A stretch of 13,718 nucleotides of DNA from positions 1 through 13,718 of the forward strand of contig UQPP01000044.1 in assembly GCA_900543025.1 (NCBI GenBank), read 5' to 3'. Positions 1-5,910 of this stretch are shown here, one piece after another. This DNA comes from an uncultured Collinsella sp. (GTDB taxonomy: Bacteria > Actinomycetota > Coriobacteriia > Coriobacteriales > Coriobacteriaceae). The number at the start of each line of letters is the position of its first letter. Position 1 is the first letter of the stretch. A program made the position numbers and the translations under genes. The notes under the pieces are model-generated. The model was given only the letters and a program-made list of their open reading frames with translations. It made no database searches and had not been told where the DNA came from.

Positions 1-36
1 TGGGACTCCGCCACTAGCGTCGCCGCAAGTCCATAA
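1..36 (+). CDS. possible 3' end of an upstream gene (partial)
   Basis: Frame 1 is open from the window edge to a TAA at 34-36 and would give the last 11 residues of a protein (ending ...SVAASP). The stop lies just before the first palindromic repeat, the same placement as seen after other genes here. Eleven residues cannot identify a family, and an open frame this short can occur by chance. Confidence 0.25.
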   Translation, partial: WDSATSVAASP

Positions 37-71
37 CCACCACAAAGGGGACAGTTACCTTTGTGGTGGTT
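35..71. repeat. palindromic repeat copy 1 (GTGGTGG family), terminator-like
   Basis: The arms AACCACCACAAAGG (35-48) and CCTTTGTGGTGGTT (58-71) are perfect 14-bp inverted repeats around a 9-base loop, followed by T residues to 73. With the loop included, the core reads AAAGGGGACAGTTACCTTT. A GC-containing stem with a T tail can act as an intrinsic terminator for whatever lies upstream. Four related copies occur elsewhere in the window, so it is also a dispersed repeat. Confidence 0.9.
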
Positions 72-100
72 TTGCTTGGGCGGATGACTCAGGTTACAAT
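72..100 (+). promoter_or_regulatory. sigma70-type promoter for the B3/B4-domain gene leader
   Basis: A -35-like TTGCTT (72-77) is separated by 17 bases from a -10 TACAAT (95-100). Transcription would start near 107, leaving a leader of about 138 bases before the ATG at 245. The -35 overlaps the tail of repeat copy 1, so terminator and promoter sit back to back. Confidence 0.6.
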
Positions 101-106
101 ACGCCT

Positions 107-216
107 GACATATCGCCCCCTTCTCCGGATGGGGGCAGCGCAAGCGCTCTTGTGGCGGCACCGTAGGACTTTGAAGGTGGCCGCTGTGAGGGCGCTTTTT
201 GTTTAGGCGCCCTCAC
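107..216 (+). ncRNA. structured leader or small RNA with terminator-like hairpin
   Basis: From the predicted transcript start there is a GCCCCC/GGGGGC hairpin (115-120 with 131-136). A long stem follows, pairing 142-162 with 176-197, with one bulged G at 179 and several G-U pairs. It is followed by a T-rich run (196-204), as in an intrinsic terminator. An exclusive alternative stem pairs GTGAGGGCGC (186-195) with GCGCCCTCAC (207-216) and would break the terminator. This could be an attenuated leader of the downstream gene or a free-standing RNA of about 95 nt. It matches no riboswitch I recognise. Pairing was worked out by eye. Confidence 0.35.
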
Positions 217-244
217 TCGGGCGCGCACAATGAAGGGAGAGCGT

Positions 245-964
245 ATGAAGGGCTTTGTTGCCGAGAATTCGTTTTGGGAGCTGTTTCCACAGGCGGCGGT
301 CGGCGTCGTGGTCGTAAAGGGCATGAAGCCCGCGGCTCAGATTCCCCAGGAGGACGTGGATGCCATTGCCGCGTTGCTCGACCGCGCCAATATCGAAGCG
401 GAGCGTCGCCTGACGAGCGATACCATCAGCGAGAACGCGCCGGTGAAGGCTTGGCGTGACGCGTACCGGCTGTTCAAGACTAAAAAGGGCGCCCGCTGCT
501 CGATCGAGAACTTGCTCAAGCGCGTGCTCAAGGGCAAGCCGGTCGGTCATATCACACCGGCGGTGGATATTTACAACACGGTGTCGTTGACCTATGCGCT
601 GCCCGTGGGAGGCGAGGATCTGCATGCGATTGAGGGAGACCTTCGCTTGAAGGTGACCGACGGCGGCGACGCGTTCTTGCCACTTGGCGAGGAGGCGGAT
701 GATCCGACGCTGCCCGGTGAGCTTGCTTATATCGATGATGCGGGCGCCGTGTGCCGTTGCTGGAACTGGCGCGATGGCGTTCGCACGGCGCTGTCCGACG
801 ATTCGGCGGACGCATTTCTGGCGATTGAGTGCGTGGAGCCCGAGCGGATGGGGGATTGCCAGGCCGCCATCGATCGCTTGGCCGAGCTGCTCGAGCGCTA
901 TCTGGGAGCGACGGTTGTCGTTAAGACGCTTGTGACCCGCGACAATCCCTGCGTGGAGCTGTAG
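245..964 (+). CDS. free-standing B3/B4 tRNA-binding-domain protein
   Basis: The 239-residue protein resembles the B3/B4 domain of the phenylalanyl-tRNA synthetase beta subunit. In the synthetase this domain forms the editing site that removes tyrosine wrongly attached to tRNA-Phe. The domain covers roughly residues 60-230. Landmarks are the W-R-x-A-Y-R segment near 70-76, the KGARCSIENLLKRVLKG stretch (81-97), and VDIYNTVSLTYALPVGG (107-123), typical of the family. No synthetase catalytic or anticodon-binding domain is attached. Stand-alone members occur widely and may act as trans-editing factors, but their substrates are mostly unproven. I chose the ATG at 245 because AAGGGAGAG lies seven bases upstream. 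An in-frame ATG at 230 overlaps that site and is less likely. The gene is flanked by repeat copies 1 and 2. Confidence 0.85.
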   Translation: MKGFVAENSFWELFPQAAVGVVVVKGMKPAAQIPQEDVDAIAALLDRANIEAERRLTSDTISENAPVKAWRDAYRLFKTKKGARCSIENLLKRVLKGKPVGHITPAVDIYNTVSLTYALPVGGEDLHAIEGDLRLKVTDGGDAFLPLGEEADDPTLPGELAYIDDAGAVCRCWNWRDGVRTALSDDSADAFLAIECVEPERMGDCQAAIDRLAELLERYLGATVVVKTLVTRDNPCVEL

Positions 965-992
965 CGGCGCCTAGAACCTATTGATGCCCCAG

Positions 993-1027
993 ACCACCAC
1001 AAAGGTGCCTGTCCCCTTTGTGGTGGT
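993..1027. repeat. palindromic repeat copy 2 (opposite loop orientation)
   Basis: The arms ACCACCACAAAGG (993-1005) and CCTTTGTGGTGGT (1015-1027) pair perfectly over 13 bp and are followed by TTT. On the reverse strand the core reads AAAGGGGACAGGCACCTTT, so this copy is inverted relative to copy 1. It lies 28 bases after the B3/B4 stop and would serve as that gene's terminator. Confidence 0.9.
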
Positions 1028-1083
1028 TTTTATGTTGATGGGTTAACAATTGGGTCGCGTGGAGGCGGCAGTCGCTGAGTACG

Positions 1084-1105
1084 GCTAAGATGTTTACCCG
1101 TTAGC
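1084..1105. promoter_or_regulatory. possible operator upstream of the MarR gene
   Basis: The half-sites GCTAA (1084-1088) and TTAGC (1101-1105) form an inverted repeat with a 12-base spacer, 30 bases before the MarR start codon. MarR dimers commonly bind such dyads and repress their own gene. The half-sites are only 5 bp and I see no convincing promoter around them, so chance is a real alternative. Confidence 0.25.
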
Positions 1106-1134
1106 ATCATGCAAGCGAAAGGCGGTCGTCTCCC

Positions 1135-1584
1135 ATGCAGCAGAACGACGAGACACGTTTCGAGGATTTTGTCGGACTGATTAGCGGGCTGTACAAGGAG
1201 ATCCAGCGCATTAAGACGTCTGAGGGCGCAAGGCTGGGCCTCAAGGGCTCCGACGTTATGTGCCTGTACTACCTGGAGCGCAGCAAGGACGGCATGACCG
1301 GCGCCGATCTGGCTCGCGTGGCCGGCGTGACGCGCGCTGCCGTTTCGCGCACGCTGGCGCACCTGGAGGAGGGCGGCTTTGTCGAGGTTGATGACTCGGG
1401 CGATGCTGCCGTCAAGTACCGCGCACCGGTTCGCCTGACCACGCTGGGTGGCGAGAGCATGAACGAGGCCGACCGTATCATCCACGACGTGCTCGACACC
1501 ACCGGTAAGGCCATGGGCGTGGAGCAGCGCGAGCAGATGTATGCGTCGCTGCGTACGATTCTCAACACCCTGCGCGAGATCTAA
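1135..1584 (+). CDS. MarR-family transcriptional regulator
   Basis: The 149-residue length is typical of MarR winged-helix dimeric regulators. The N-terminal helix (about 8-27) would help dimerise. The DNA-binding unit runs from about 38 to 103: a helix at 38-50, the helix-turn-helix at about 54-80 (MTGADLARVAGVTRAAVSRT, then LAHLEEGGFVEV), and a wing at about 83-100 (DDSGDAAVKYRAPVRLT). A C-terminal helix completes the fold. The ligand is unknown. The start at 1135 has AAAGG about twelve bases upstream, slightly long spacing. The DegV gene follows on the same strand after 119 bases and may be cotranscribed. Adjacency to a fatty-acid-binding protein loosely recalls FabT-type lipid regulation, but nothing in the sequence proves it. 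Confidence 0.9.
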   Translation: MQQNDETRFEDFVGLISGLYKEIQRIKTSEGARLGLKGSDVMCLYYLERSKDGMTGADLARVAGVTRAAVSRTLAHLEEGGFVEVDDSGDAAVKYRAPVRLTTLGGESMNEADRIIHDVLDTTGKAMGVEQREQMYASLRTILNTLREI

Positions 1585-1703
1585 GGCCGCCAAGGCATTT
1601 GCTTCCCATTAACAACTGCATAGTCCCGTTTGAGCGCGTATACCGTGCCGGGGCAATGCTGTCTAAATTCCCCGCGCGAGACCTGCGCAAGAAAGGATTT
1701 GTT

Positions 1704-2558
1704 ATGTCCGTCCGCATTATTACCGATTCCGCAAGCGATATGTCGCCGGCGGAGCACCCCGCTCTGCGTGTTCTGCCGCTGTCCGTCACCTTTGGCACCG
1801 ATGTGTACATGGATGGCGTCGACATCGATCACCAGCGCTTTTACGAGATGCTCGTGGAGCGCGATGAGCTGCCCAAGACCGGCCAGGTCAACCCGTACGC
1901 GTTTTCGCAGGCGATTGCCGAGGCGCGTGAGGCCGGCGACGAGGCCGTGATTATTACCGTGGGCGCCAAGCTTTCGGGCACCAATCAGAGCGCCCGTACC
2001 GCACTTGCCGAGGCGCCGGGCGGCGACGTGTTCGTCGTGGACAGCAATAACGTGACCTTGGGAGAGCGCGTGCTGGTCGAGTATGCGCTGCGCCTGGTGG
2101 ATGAGGGCCGTAGTGCGGCCCAGATCGCGGCAGCGGTCGAGGCCGTGCGCGACCGCGTGGTGGTTATCGGCCTGCTCGAGACGCTGGAGTATCTGGTGCG
2201 TGGCGGTCGTCTGTCTGCTGCGGCCGGCGCCGTGGGTACGCTGCTCAACGTGAAGCCGGTCGTGGCCGCCGAGGACGGCCTCATCGTGCAGCTGGGCAAG
2301 GCGCGCGGTTCCAAAAACGGTCGAAACCTGTTGAACCAGAAGGTCGAGCAGGCGGGCGGCGTCGACTTCTCCATGCCGCTGGCGCTCGGCTATACGGGCC
2401 TTTCGGATGCGGTGCTCAAGAAGTATGTCGAGGACAGCGCGGCACTGTGGGCTGGCCACACCGAGGGCGAGTTGCCCGTTCACACCATCGGCGCCACCAT
2501 CGGCACCCACGTAGGCCCCGGCGCCGTCGCCGTAGCCTTCTTCCAGCCCGCCAACTAA
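1704..2558 (+). CDS. DegV-family fatty-acid-binding protein
   Basis: The 284-residue protein has the DegV/FakB layout. The opening strand RIITDSASD (4-12), the loop KTGQVNP (58-64), and SGTNQSA (91-97) are the conserved segments that cradle the fatty-acid carboxylate. VVDSNNVTLGE lies near 110-122 and GRLSAAAGAVGTLLNVKPV in the second half. Characterised homologues (FakB) present fatty acids to the kinase FakA for incorporation into phospholipid. No FakA is in this window, so the partner must lie elsewhere if this is a true FakB. I chose the ATG at 1704, preceded by GAAAGGA. An open frame extends to 1599 but lacks family similarity. Repeat copy 3 follows and may terminate the transcript. Confidence 0.92.
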   Translation: MSVRIITDSASDMSPAEHPALRVLPLSVTFGTDVYMDGVDIDHQRFYEMLVERDELPKTGQVNPYAFSQAIAEAREAGDEAVIITVGAKLSGTNQSARTALAEAPGGDVFVVDSNNVTLGERVLVEYALRLVDEGRSAAQIAAAVEAVRDRVVVIGLLETLEYLVRGGRLSAAAGAVGTLLNVKPVVAAEDGLIVQLGKARGSKNGRNLLNQKVEQAGGVDFSMPLALGYTGLSDAVLKKYVEDSAALWAGHTEGELPVHTIGATIGTHVGPGAVAVAFFQPAN

Positions 2559-2567
2559 CCGATCTGC

Positions 2568-2612
2568 CATAAACCACCACAAAGGGGACAGGCACCGTTG
2601 TGGTGGTTTATG
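2568..2612. repeat. palindromic repeat copy 3
   Basis: The arms CATAAACCACCACAA (2568-2582) and TTGTGGTGGTTTATG (2598-2612) are perfect over 15 bp. The loop contains GGGGACAGGCACCG, in the same orientation as copy 1. It sits between the DegV stop and the MGMT-like start. One base of the usual CCTTTG is changed to CCGTTG, yet the outer arms extend further than in the other copies. Confidence 0.9.
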
Positions 2613-2638
2613 CTTTTCCGGGTGGAAGGGAGCGAGCA

Positions 2639-2959
2639 ATGGCGTCTGAGGGCTTTTTTGAACGGGTGTACGAGGTGGTCGAGCAGATCCCCGAGGGGAT
2701 GGTCGCTACCTACGGTCAGGTGGCGCTGCTCGCCGGTCGTCCGCGGAGTGCGCGGTACGTGGGCTACGCGCTGCACAGCAATTCGCGCCCCGGCGAGATT
2801 CCCTGCCATCGCGTGGTGTTTGCCGACGGCCGTATCTGTGAGGGCTTTGCCTTTGGTGGCCCCGATGCTCAGCGCGAGCTCTTAATGGGGGAGGGCGTGA
2901 CGTTTGCCGATCCCATGCATGTTGATCTGGCCGCCTGTCGTTGGCCGGCCGGGCTGTAG
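2639..2959 (+). CDS. MGMT-family (alkyltransferase-like) protein, single domain
   Basis: This 106-residue protein matches only the C-terminal DNA-binding and active-site domain of O6-methylguanine-DNA methyltransferase. Landmarks are IPEGMVATYGQVA (17-29, the helix-turn-helix region with its Tyr), RSARYVGYAL (36-45, arginine-finger region) and PCHRVV (55-60). Cys56 in PCHR is the alkyl-acceptor position. Classical alkyltransferase-like proteins carry Trp there and cannot transfer the alkyl group, so this one could be an active short transferase or a damage sensor. The N-terminal Ada/MGMT domain is absent. I chose the ATG at 2639, preceded by GGAAGGGAG. An in-frame GTG at 2600 lies inside repeat copy 3 and would add 13 unrelated residues. 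The gene is bracketed by copies 3 and 4. Confidence 0.88.
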   Translation: MASEGFFERVYEVVEQIPEGMVATYGQVALLAGRPRSARYVGYALHSNSRPGEIPCHRVVFADGRICEGFAFGGPDAQRELLMGEGVTFADPMHVDLAACRWPAGL

Positions 2960-2973
2960 CGGCGGGCTTCGTC

Positions 2974-3014
2974 AAAACCACCACAGAGGTGCTCGTCCCC
3001 TTTGTAGTGGTTTT
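2974..3014. repeat. palindromic repeat copy 4 (diverged, opposite orientation)
   Basis: AAAACCACCACAGAGG (2974-2989) pairs with 2999-3014, with one mismatch (2982/3006) and one G-U pair. The right arm ends in TTTT. Reverse-strand reading gives AAAGGGGACGAGCACCTCT, so it is inverted relative to copy 3. It lies 14 bases after the MGMT-like stop and probably ends that transcript. Confidence 0.85.
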
Positions 3015-3099
3015 CCGTTGCAGGTTTACCGGAGCTAACTTATGGAGAAGGTATGGCGGCGCACATTGACGCTAGAAAGTAAACCACGGTGAACTATAT

Positions 3100-3245
3100 T
3101 GGTTTCAGCAACGGAGCAGGCAATAGGCGATGAAAAAGCCTGCCCTGTTGAGTTTGATTCGCATCCCTCCCCTCTGTGCGATTCAACGGTGTACTTCGGG
3201 AACAGGCCCGCTGGCAACTAACTGCCGGCGGGCCTGTTCCTGTTT
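3100..3245 (+). ncRNA. hairpin cluster, candidate small RNA
   Basis: The gap 2960-3292 has no credible protein gene. After repeat copy 4 it holds three successive hairpins: GCAGGC/GCCTGC (3116-3121 with 3138-3143), TTGATTCGCA/TGCGATTCAA with one mismatch (3154-3163 with 3177-3186), and an 18-bp hairpin (3199-3240) followed by TGTTTC. The middle loop (3164-3176) reads TCCCTCCCCTCTG and carries CCTCC, complementary to SD sequences. Some regulatory RNAs use C-rich loops this way. I see no strong promoter; TATATT at 3095-3100 is a possible -10 without a good -35. This is speculative. Confidence 0.25.
3199..3240. terminator. strong hairpin in the region downstream of trpS
   Basis: GGAACAGGCCCGC (3199-3211) pairs with GCGGGCCTGTTCC (3228-3240), and the stem continues inward for five more pairs around a 6-base loop. 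On the plus strand TGTTTC follows, a weak U tract; on the minus strand there is no U tract. It could end a plus-strand RNA, trpS transcription arriving from the other side, or both. Confidence 0.5.
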
Positions 3246-3267
3246 CGGTGAGGATTCGGCCTCACCG
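3246..3267. terminator. short hairpin 3' of trpS
   Basis: CGGTGAGG (3246-3253) and CCTCACCG (3260-3267) form an 8-bp stem with a 6-base loop, 26 bases beyond the trpS stop. There is no U tract in either direction, so termination is only possible, perhaps together with the larger hairpin next to it. Confidence 0.35.
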
Positions 3268-3292
3268 TCTATGTTGTGCGAAGGCGCTTTGC

Positions 3293-4342
3293 CTAGTACA
3301 CCATGCCCATGGCGTCCTGAACCTCGGCCAGGGTCTGCTCGGCGATCTCGTTGGCGCGACGGTTGCCCTCGTGCAGCACGTCCTTCACATAGTCCAGATC
3401 GTTCTCGTAGCGCTGGCGACGCTCGCGGATCGGCGCGAAGTACTCGTTGACGGCCTCGGTCACGTACTTCTTGAGCTGGCCGGAGCCGCCCATGCCGATC
3501 TCCTCGGCAATCTCGACCTCGGAGCGACCGGTGCAGATTGCAGCCGTCGAAAGCAGGCCGGACACGCCGGGGCGGTTCTCGGGATCGAACGTGATCATGC
3601 GCTCGGAGTCGGTTTGGCTCTTCTTGATACGTTTGGCCGTCTCCTCGGCGGTCATCGAGATATTGATGGCGTTGCCGTAGCTCTTGCTCATCTTGCGACC
3701 GTCAAGGCCGGGCAGCAGCGGGGTCTCGGACAGCAGCGCGTCGACCTCGGGAAATACCTTGCCGTAGCGGTTGTTGAAGCGGCGTGCGATGGTGCGGGTG
3801 AGCTCGATGTGCGGCAGCTGGTCGCGACCGACGGGCACGACGTTGCCCTTGCAGAACAGGATGTCGCAGGCCTGGTGCACCGGGTAGGTGAGCAGAAGGC
3901 CGGTGAGCTCGTGGCCCGAGGCCTCCATCTCGGCCTTGACCGTGGGGTTGCGCGCCAGCTCGGCCTCGGACACCAGCGACAGGAACGGCAGCATGAGCTG
4001 GTTGGCGGCGGGCACGGCGGAGTGCGCGTAGATCATGGTCTTGTCGGGGTCGATGCCGCAGGCAAGGTAGTCCATGACCATGTTGTACACGTTGTCCTGG
4101 ATGTGCTCGGTGGTGTCGCGGTCGGTGATGACCTGGTAGTCGGCGATGAGTACGTTGGTCCTGGCGCCCATGTTCTGCAGCTCCACGCGGCCCTTGAGGG
4201 TGCCAAAGTAGTGACCCAGGTGCAGACGGCCGGTGGGGCGGTCGCCGGTAAGCATGGTGAACTTCTCGGGCGTCTTGGCCAGGCCCTCGCGAATGGCGTT
4301 GCTCTTTTGCAGCGCGACTTCGTAGCTGTTCTCGTTTGGCAT
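3293..4342 (-). CDS. trpS: tryptophanyl-tRNA synthetase
   Basis: TrpRS charges tRNA-Trp with tryptophan using ATP, in the cytoplasm. The 349 residues fit the bacterial family. Class I signatures are clear: TGDRPTGRLHLGHYFG (residues 32-47, with the HIGH-like HLGH at 41-44) and KMSKS (217-221). The intervening HQACDILFCKGNVVPVGRDQ (156-175) is the typical TrpRS core for amino-acid and adenylate binding. The ATG at 4342 is preceded by TAGGAG at good spacing. The open frame extends upstream to 4486 but that part has no family similarity. The next gene upstream on this strand ends 160 bases away. I see no T-box or Trp-rich leader peptide in that gap, so a separate weak promoter or readthrough is possible. 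Confidence 0.97.
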   Translation of the reverse strand: MPNENSYEVALQKSNAIREGLAKTPEKFTMLTGDRPTGRLHLGHYFGTLKGRVELQNMGARTNVLIADYQVITDRDTTEHIQDNVYNMVMDYLACGIDPDKTMIYAHSAVPAANQLMLPFLSLVSEAELARNPTVKAEMEASGHELTGLLLTYPVHQACDILFCKGNVVPVGRDQLPHIELTRTIARRFNNRYGKVFPEVDALLSETPLLPGLDGRKMSKSYGNAINISMTAEETAKRIKKSQTDSERMITFDPENRPGVSGLLSTAAICTGRSEVEIAEEIGMGGSGQLKKYVTEAVNEYFAPIRERRQRYENDLDYVKDVLHEGNRRANEIAEQTLAEVQDAMGMVY

Positions 4343-4501
4343 GATTGCTCCTAACGTTCGTTCGCAGGTTTTGATGATAGCGTGTTTATTGAGAGGGGTG
4401 GGCGTGAGTGGGTGAGGGACTGCCAGGGGCCGGCTTTCAAGTCCGCCGCGGCGTTCGCGCGAACGGCTGCCAACGCCTTGGCACATCCTCGGCAGCTTGC
4501 C

Positions 4502-5701
4502 CTAGAGCTTGTGGTGGCGCTCTTCTTTGCGCTCCTCGGCTGCCTGTTCCTCCTGCTTAAAAGCGGGGTCGTCGGGGGTGACGAGCTCGTCCTCGTGCGT
4601 GCGCTTGTTGTAATGGTGGCGCAGCACGGGTTCAAACAGGTGCAGGTGCTTGGCGAAGGCAGCCGAGCCAATGGCGAGCACGGTAAAGATGAGCACACGC
4701 ATGGGCACCTCGACCTGGTTAATCGCGGCGGCGCCGGCCGAAAGCATGATGCACCAGGCATAGATGAGCAGCACGGCCTGTTTTTGGCTGTAGCCTTCTT
4801 GGATCAGGCGGTGGTGGATGTGGCCCTTGTCGGCCTGCCCGATGCTAATGTGGGCGCGCTTGCGGCGCACAATGGCGCTAAACGTGTCGATGATGGGCAC
4901 GCCGGCAACGATGAGCGGGATGATAAGCGAGGTGAGTGCGGCGGTGCGGCTCACGTTGAGCAGCGAGATGGAGCCCAGCGCAAAGCCCAGAAGCAGCGAC
5001 CCCGAGTCGCCCAAGAAGATGCTTGCGGGGTTGAAGTTGTAGCGCAAAAAGGCCAGACAGGCGCCAAAGAGCGCAATGGAGAGCGCGGCGGCGTCGATGC
5101 GGCCCGAGAGAACGGCCATCGAAAACATGGTGAACGACGTGATGCCGCAGATGCCCGTGGCCAAGCCGTCGAGGCCGTCGATGAGGTTAATGATGTTGGT
5201 GAATGCCACCAGATAGATCACGGTAATGGGGTAGGCGAGCCATCCGAGCATGATCTCGCCGGGAGCAAACGGGTTGACGATGACGCCGATCCGCAGGCCG
5301 CCCATGCAGGCGATAAGCGCGGCGAGGACCTGTCCGGCCAGCTTTTGCTTGGGCGTGAGCTGGAAGACGTCGTCGATAGCGCCGGTCGCAAAGATGACGG
5401 TAAAGGAGAGCGCCAGCATGGGATAGCTAATGTGAAGGCGCGGGTGCGGCACCAGGACGGGTGGCCAGCCTAGGTACCAGGTGCCTAGGATTTGCACAAT
5501 GCAGGCAACGACCAGGCCCAAAAACACCGCCGTTCCGCCCAAACGCGGGATGGGCTTGGTGTTGATGCGGCGCTTGGAAGGGTAGTCGACGGCATCGAGC
5601 TTAATTGCCAAGCGCTTGACCAGGGGCACCGCGAGGAAGGTCGTGATAAAGGCCGCCGCTGCCACGCATAGGTACGGTATGTAGCTCGGGGATGAAGCCA
5701 T
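4502..5701 (-). CDS. MraY/WecA/TagO-family undecaprenyl-phosphate sugar-1-phosphate transferase
   Basis: This 399-residue multi-pass membrane enzyme should transfer a sugar-1-phosphate, probably GlcNAc-1-P, from a UDP-sugar onto undecaprenyl phosphate. That step starts synthesis of a cell-wall polymer or glycan. Motifs in order: PSKRRINTKPIPRLGG (41-56), the Mg-binding DD in ATGAIDDVFQ (110-111), NLIDGLDGLATG (172-183, Asp175/178), FLGDSGSLLLG (229-239), and a cytoplasmic HIHHR (294-298), the WecA/TagO-type histidine motif rather than that of true MraY. About ten or eleven hydrophobic segments are visible. A charged tail of about 45 residues follows the last one. I prefer the ATG at 5701. A TTG at 5719 is possible, and neither has a strong SD. 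Confidence 0.9.
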   Translation of the reverse strand: MASSPSYIPYLCVAAAAFITTFLAVPLVKRLAIKLDAVDYPSKRRINTKPIPRLGGTAVFLGLVVACIVQILGTWYLGWPPVLVPHPRLHISYPMLALSFTVIFATGAIDDVFQLTPKQKLAGQVLAALIACMGGLRIGVIVNPFAPGEIMLGWLAYPITVIYLVAFTNIINLIDGLDGLATGICGITSFTMFSMAVLSGRIDAAALSIALFGACLAFLRYNFNPASIFLGDSGSLLLGFALGSISLLNVSRTAALTSLIIPLIVAGVPIIDTFSAIVRRKRAHISIGQADKGHIHHRLIQEGYSQKQAVLLIYAWCIMLSAGAAAINQVEVPMRVLIFTVLAIGSAAFAKHLHLFEPVLRHHYNKRTHEDELVTPDDPAFKQEEQAAEERKEERHHKL

Positions 5702-5910
5702 GAATCTAAAAACCGCCAAGCGTCGAAGGAAAAGGTCAGAAGAACGCCATGCGCAAAGGGCATAGCCGAATCATGATACTCGACCAAGGGGGGTGCATGG
5801 AATTGCACGCAGCGATTATCACGCGCTTACCAGATATTGGGATGTTGTCGATGGCTTGTCGGGATGCCGGCGGGGATCCATATGGACTGTAATGGTGATT
5901 TTCGGCAAAA
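5702..5910. other. intergenic DNA 5' of the transferase gene, no gene seen
   Basis: This stretch lies between the 6S-like RNA and the transferase start. I see no convincing coding frame. On the minus strand GATAAT and TATCAT hexamers occur but lack well-placed -35 boxes, so no promoter is called. A near-perfect inverted repeat (5894-5903 with 5911-5920, one mismatch) overlaps the end of the RNA and offers an alternative 3' hairpin. Confidence 0.4.

Noticed and set aside
150..170. T-box-like GGCACCG sequence in the B3/B4 leader
   Set aside because: The T-box core needs TGGN before ACC, and here it reads CGGC. The leader upstream of it is only about 50 nt, with no room for a specifier stem.
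35..3014. CRISPR array
   Set aside because: The repeats are hundreds of bases apart, palindromic and separated by genes rather than by uniform spacers.
3106..3165. Tiny minus-strand frame (MRIKLNRAG...) with a purine-rich upstream stretch, and a 16-codon plus-strand frame at 3042-3092
   Set aside because: Both are very short. Neither sits in front of a gene on its own strand, and the purine run is explained by the hairpin loop.
3293..4486. Extended trpS frame and large plus-strand open frames opposite trpS (3176-4354) and opposite the transferase (4382-5473)
   Set aside because: The reverse frames are low-complexity, His/Val/Gly- or Lys/Glu-rich shadows of clear genes. The N-terminal trpS extension has no SD and no family similarity.
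5702..5900. Promoter for the transferase gene
   Set aside because: Several AT-rich hexamers exist on the minus strand, but none has a matching -35 at suitable distance, so no site was called.
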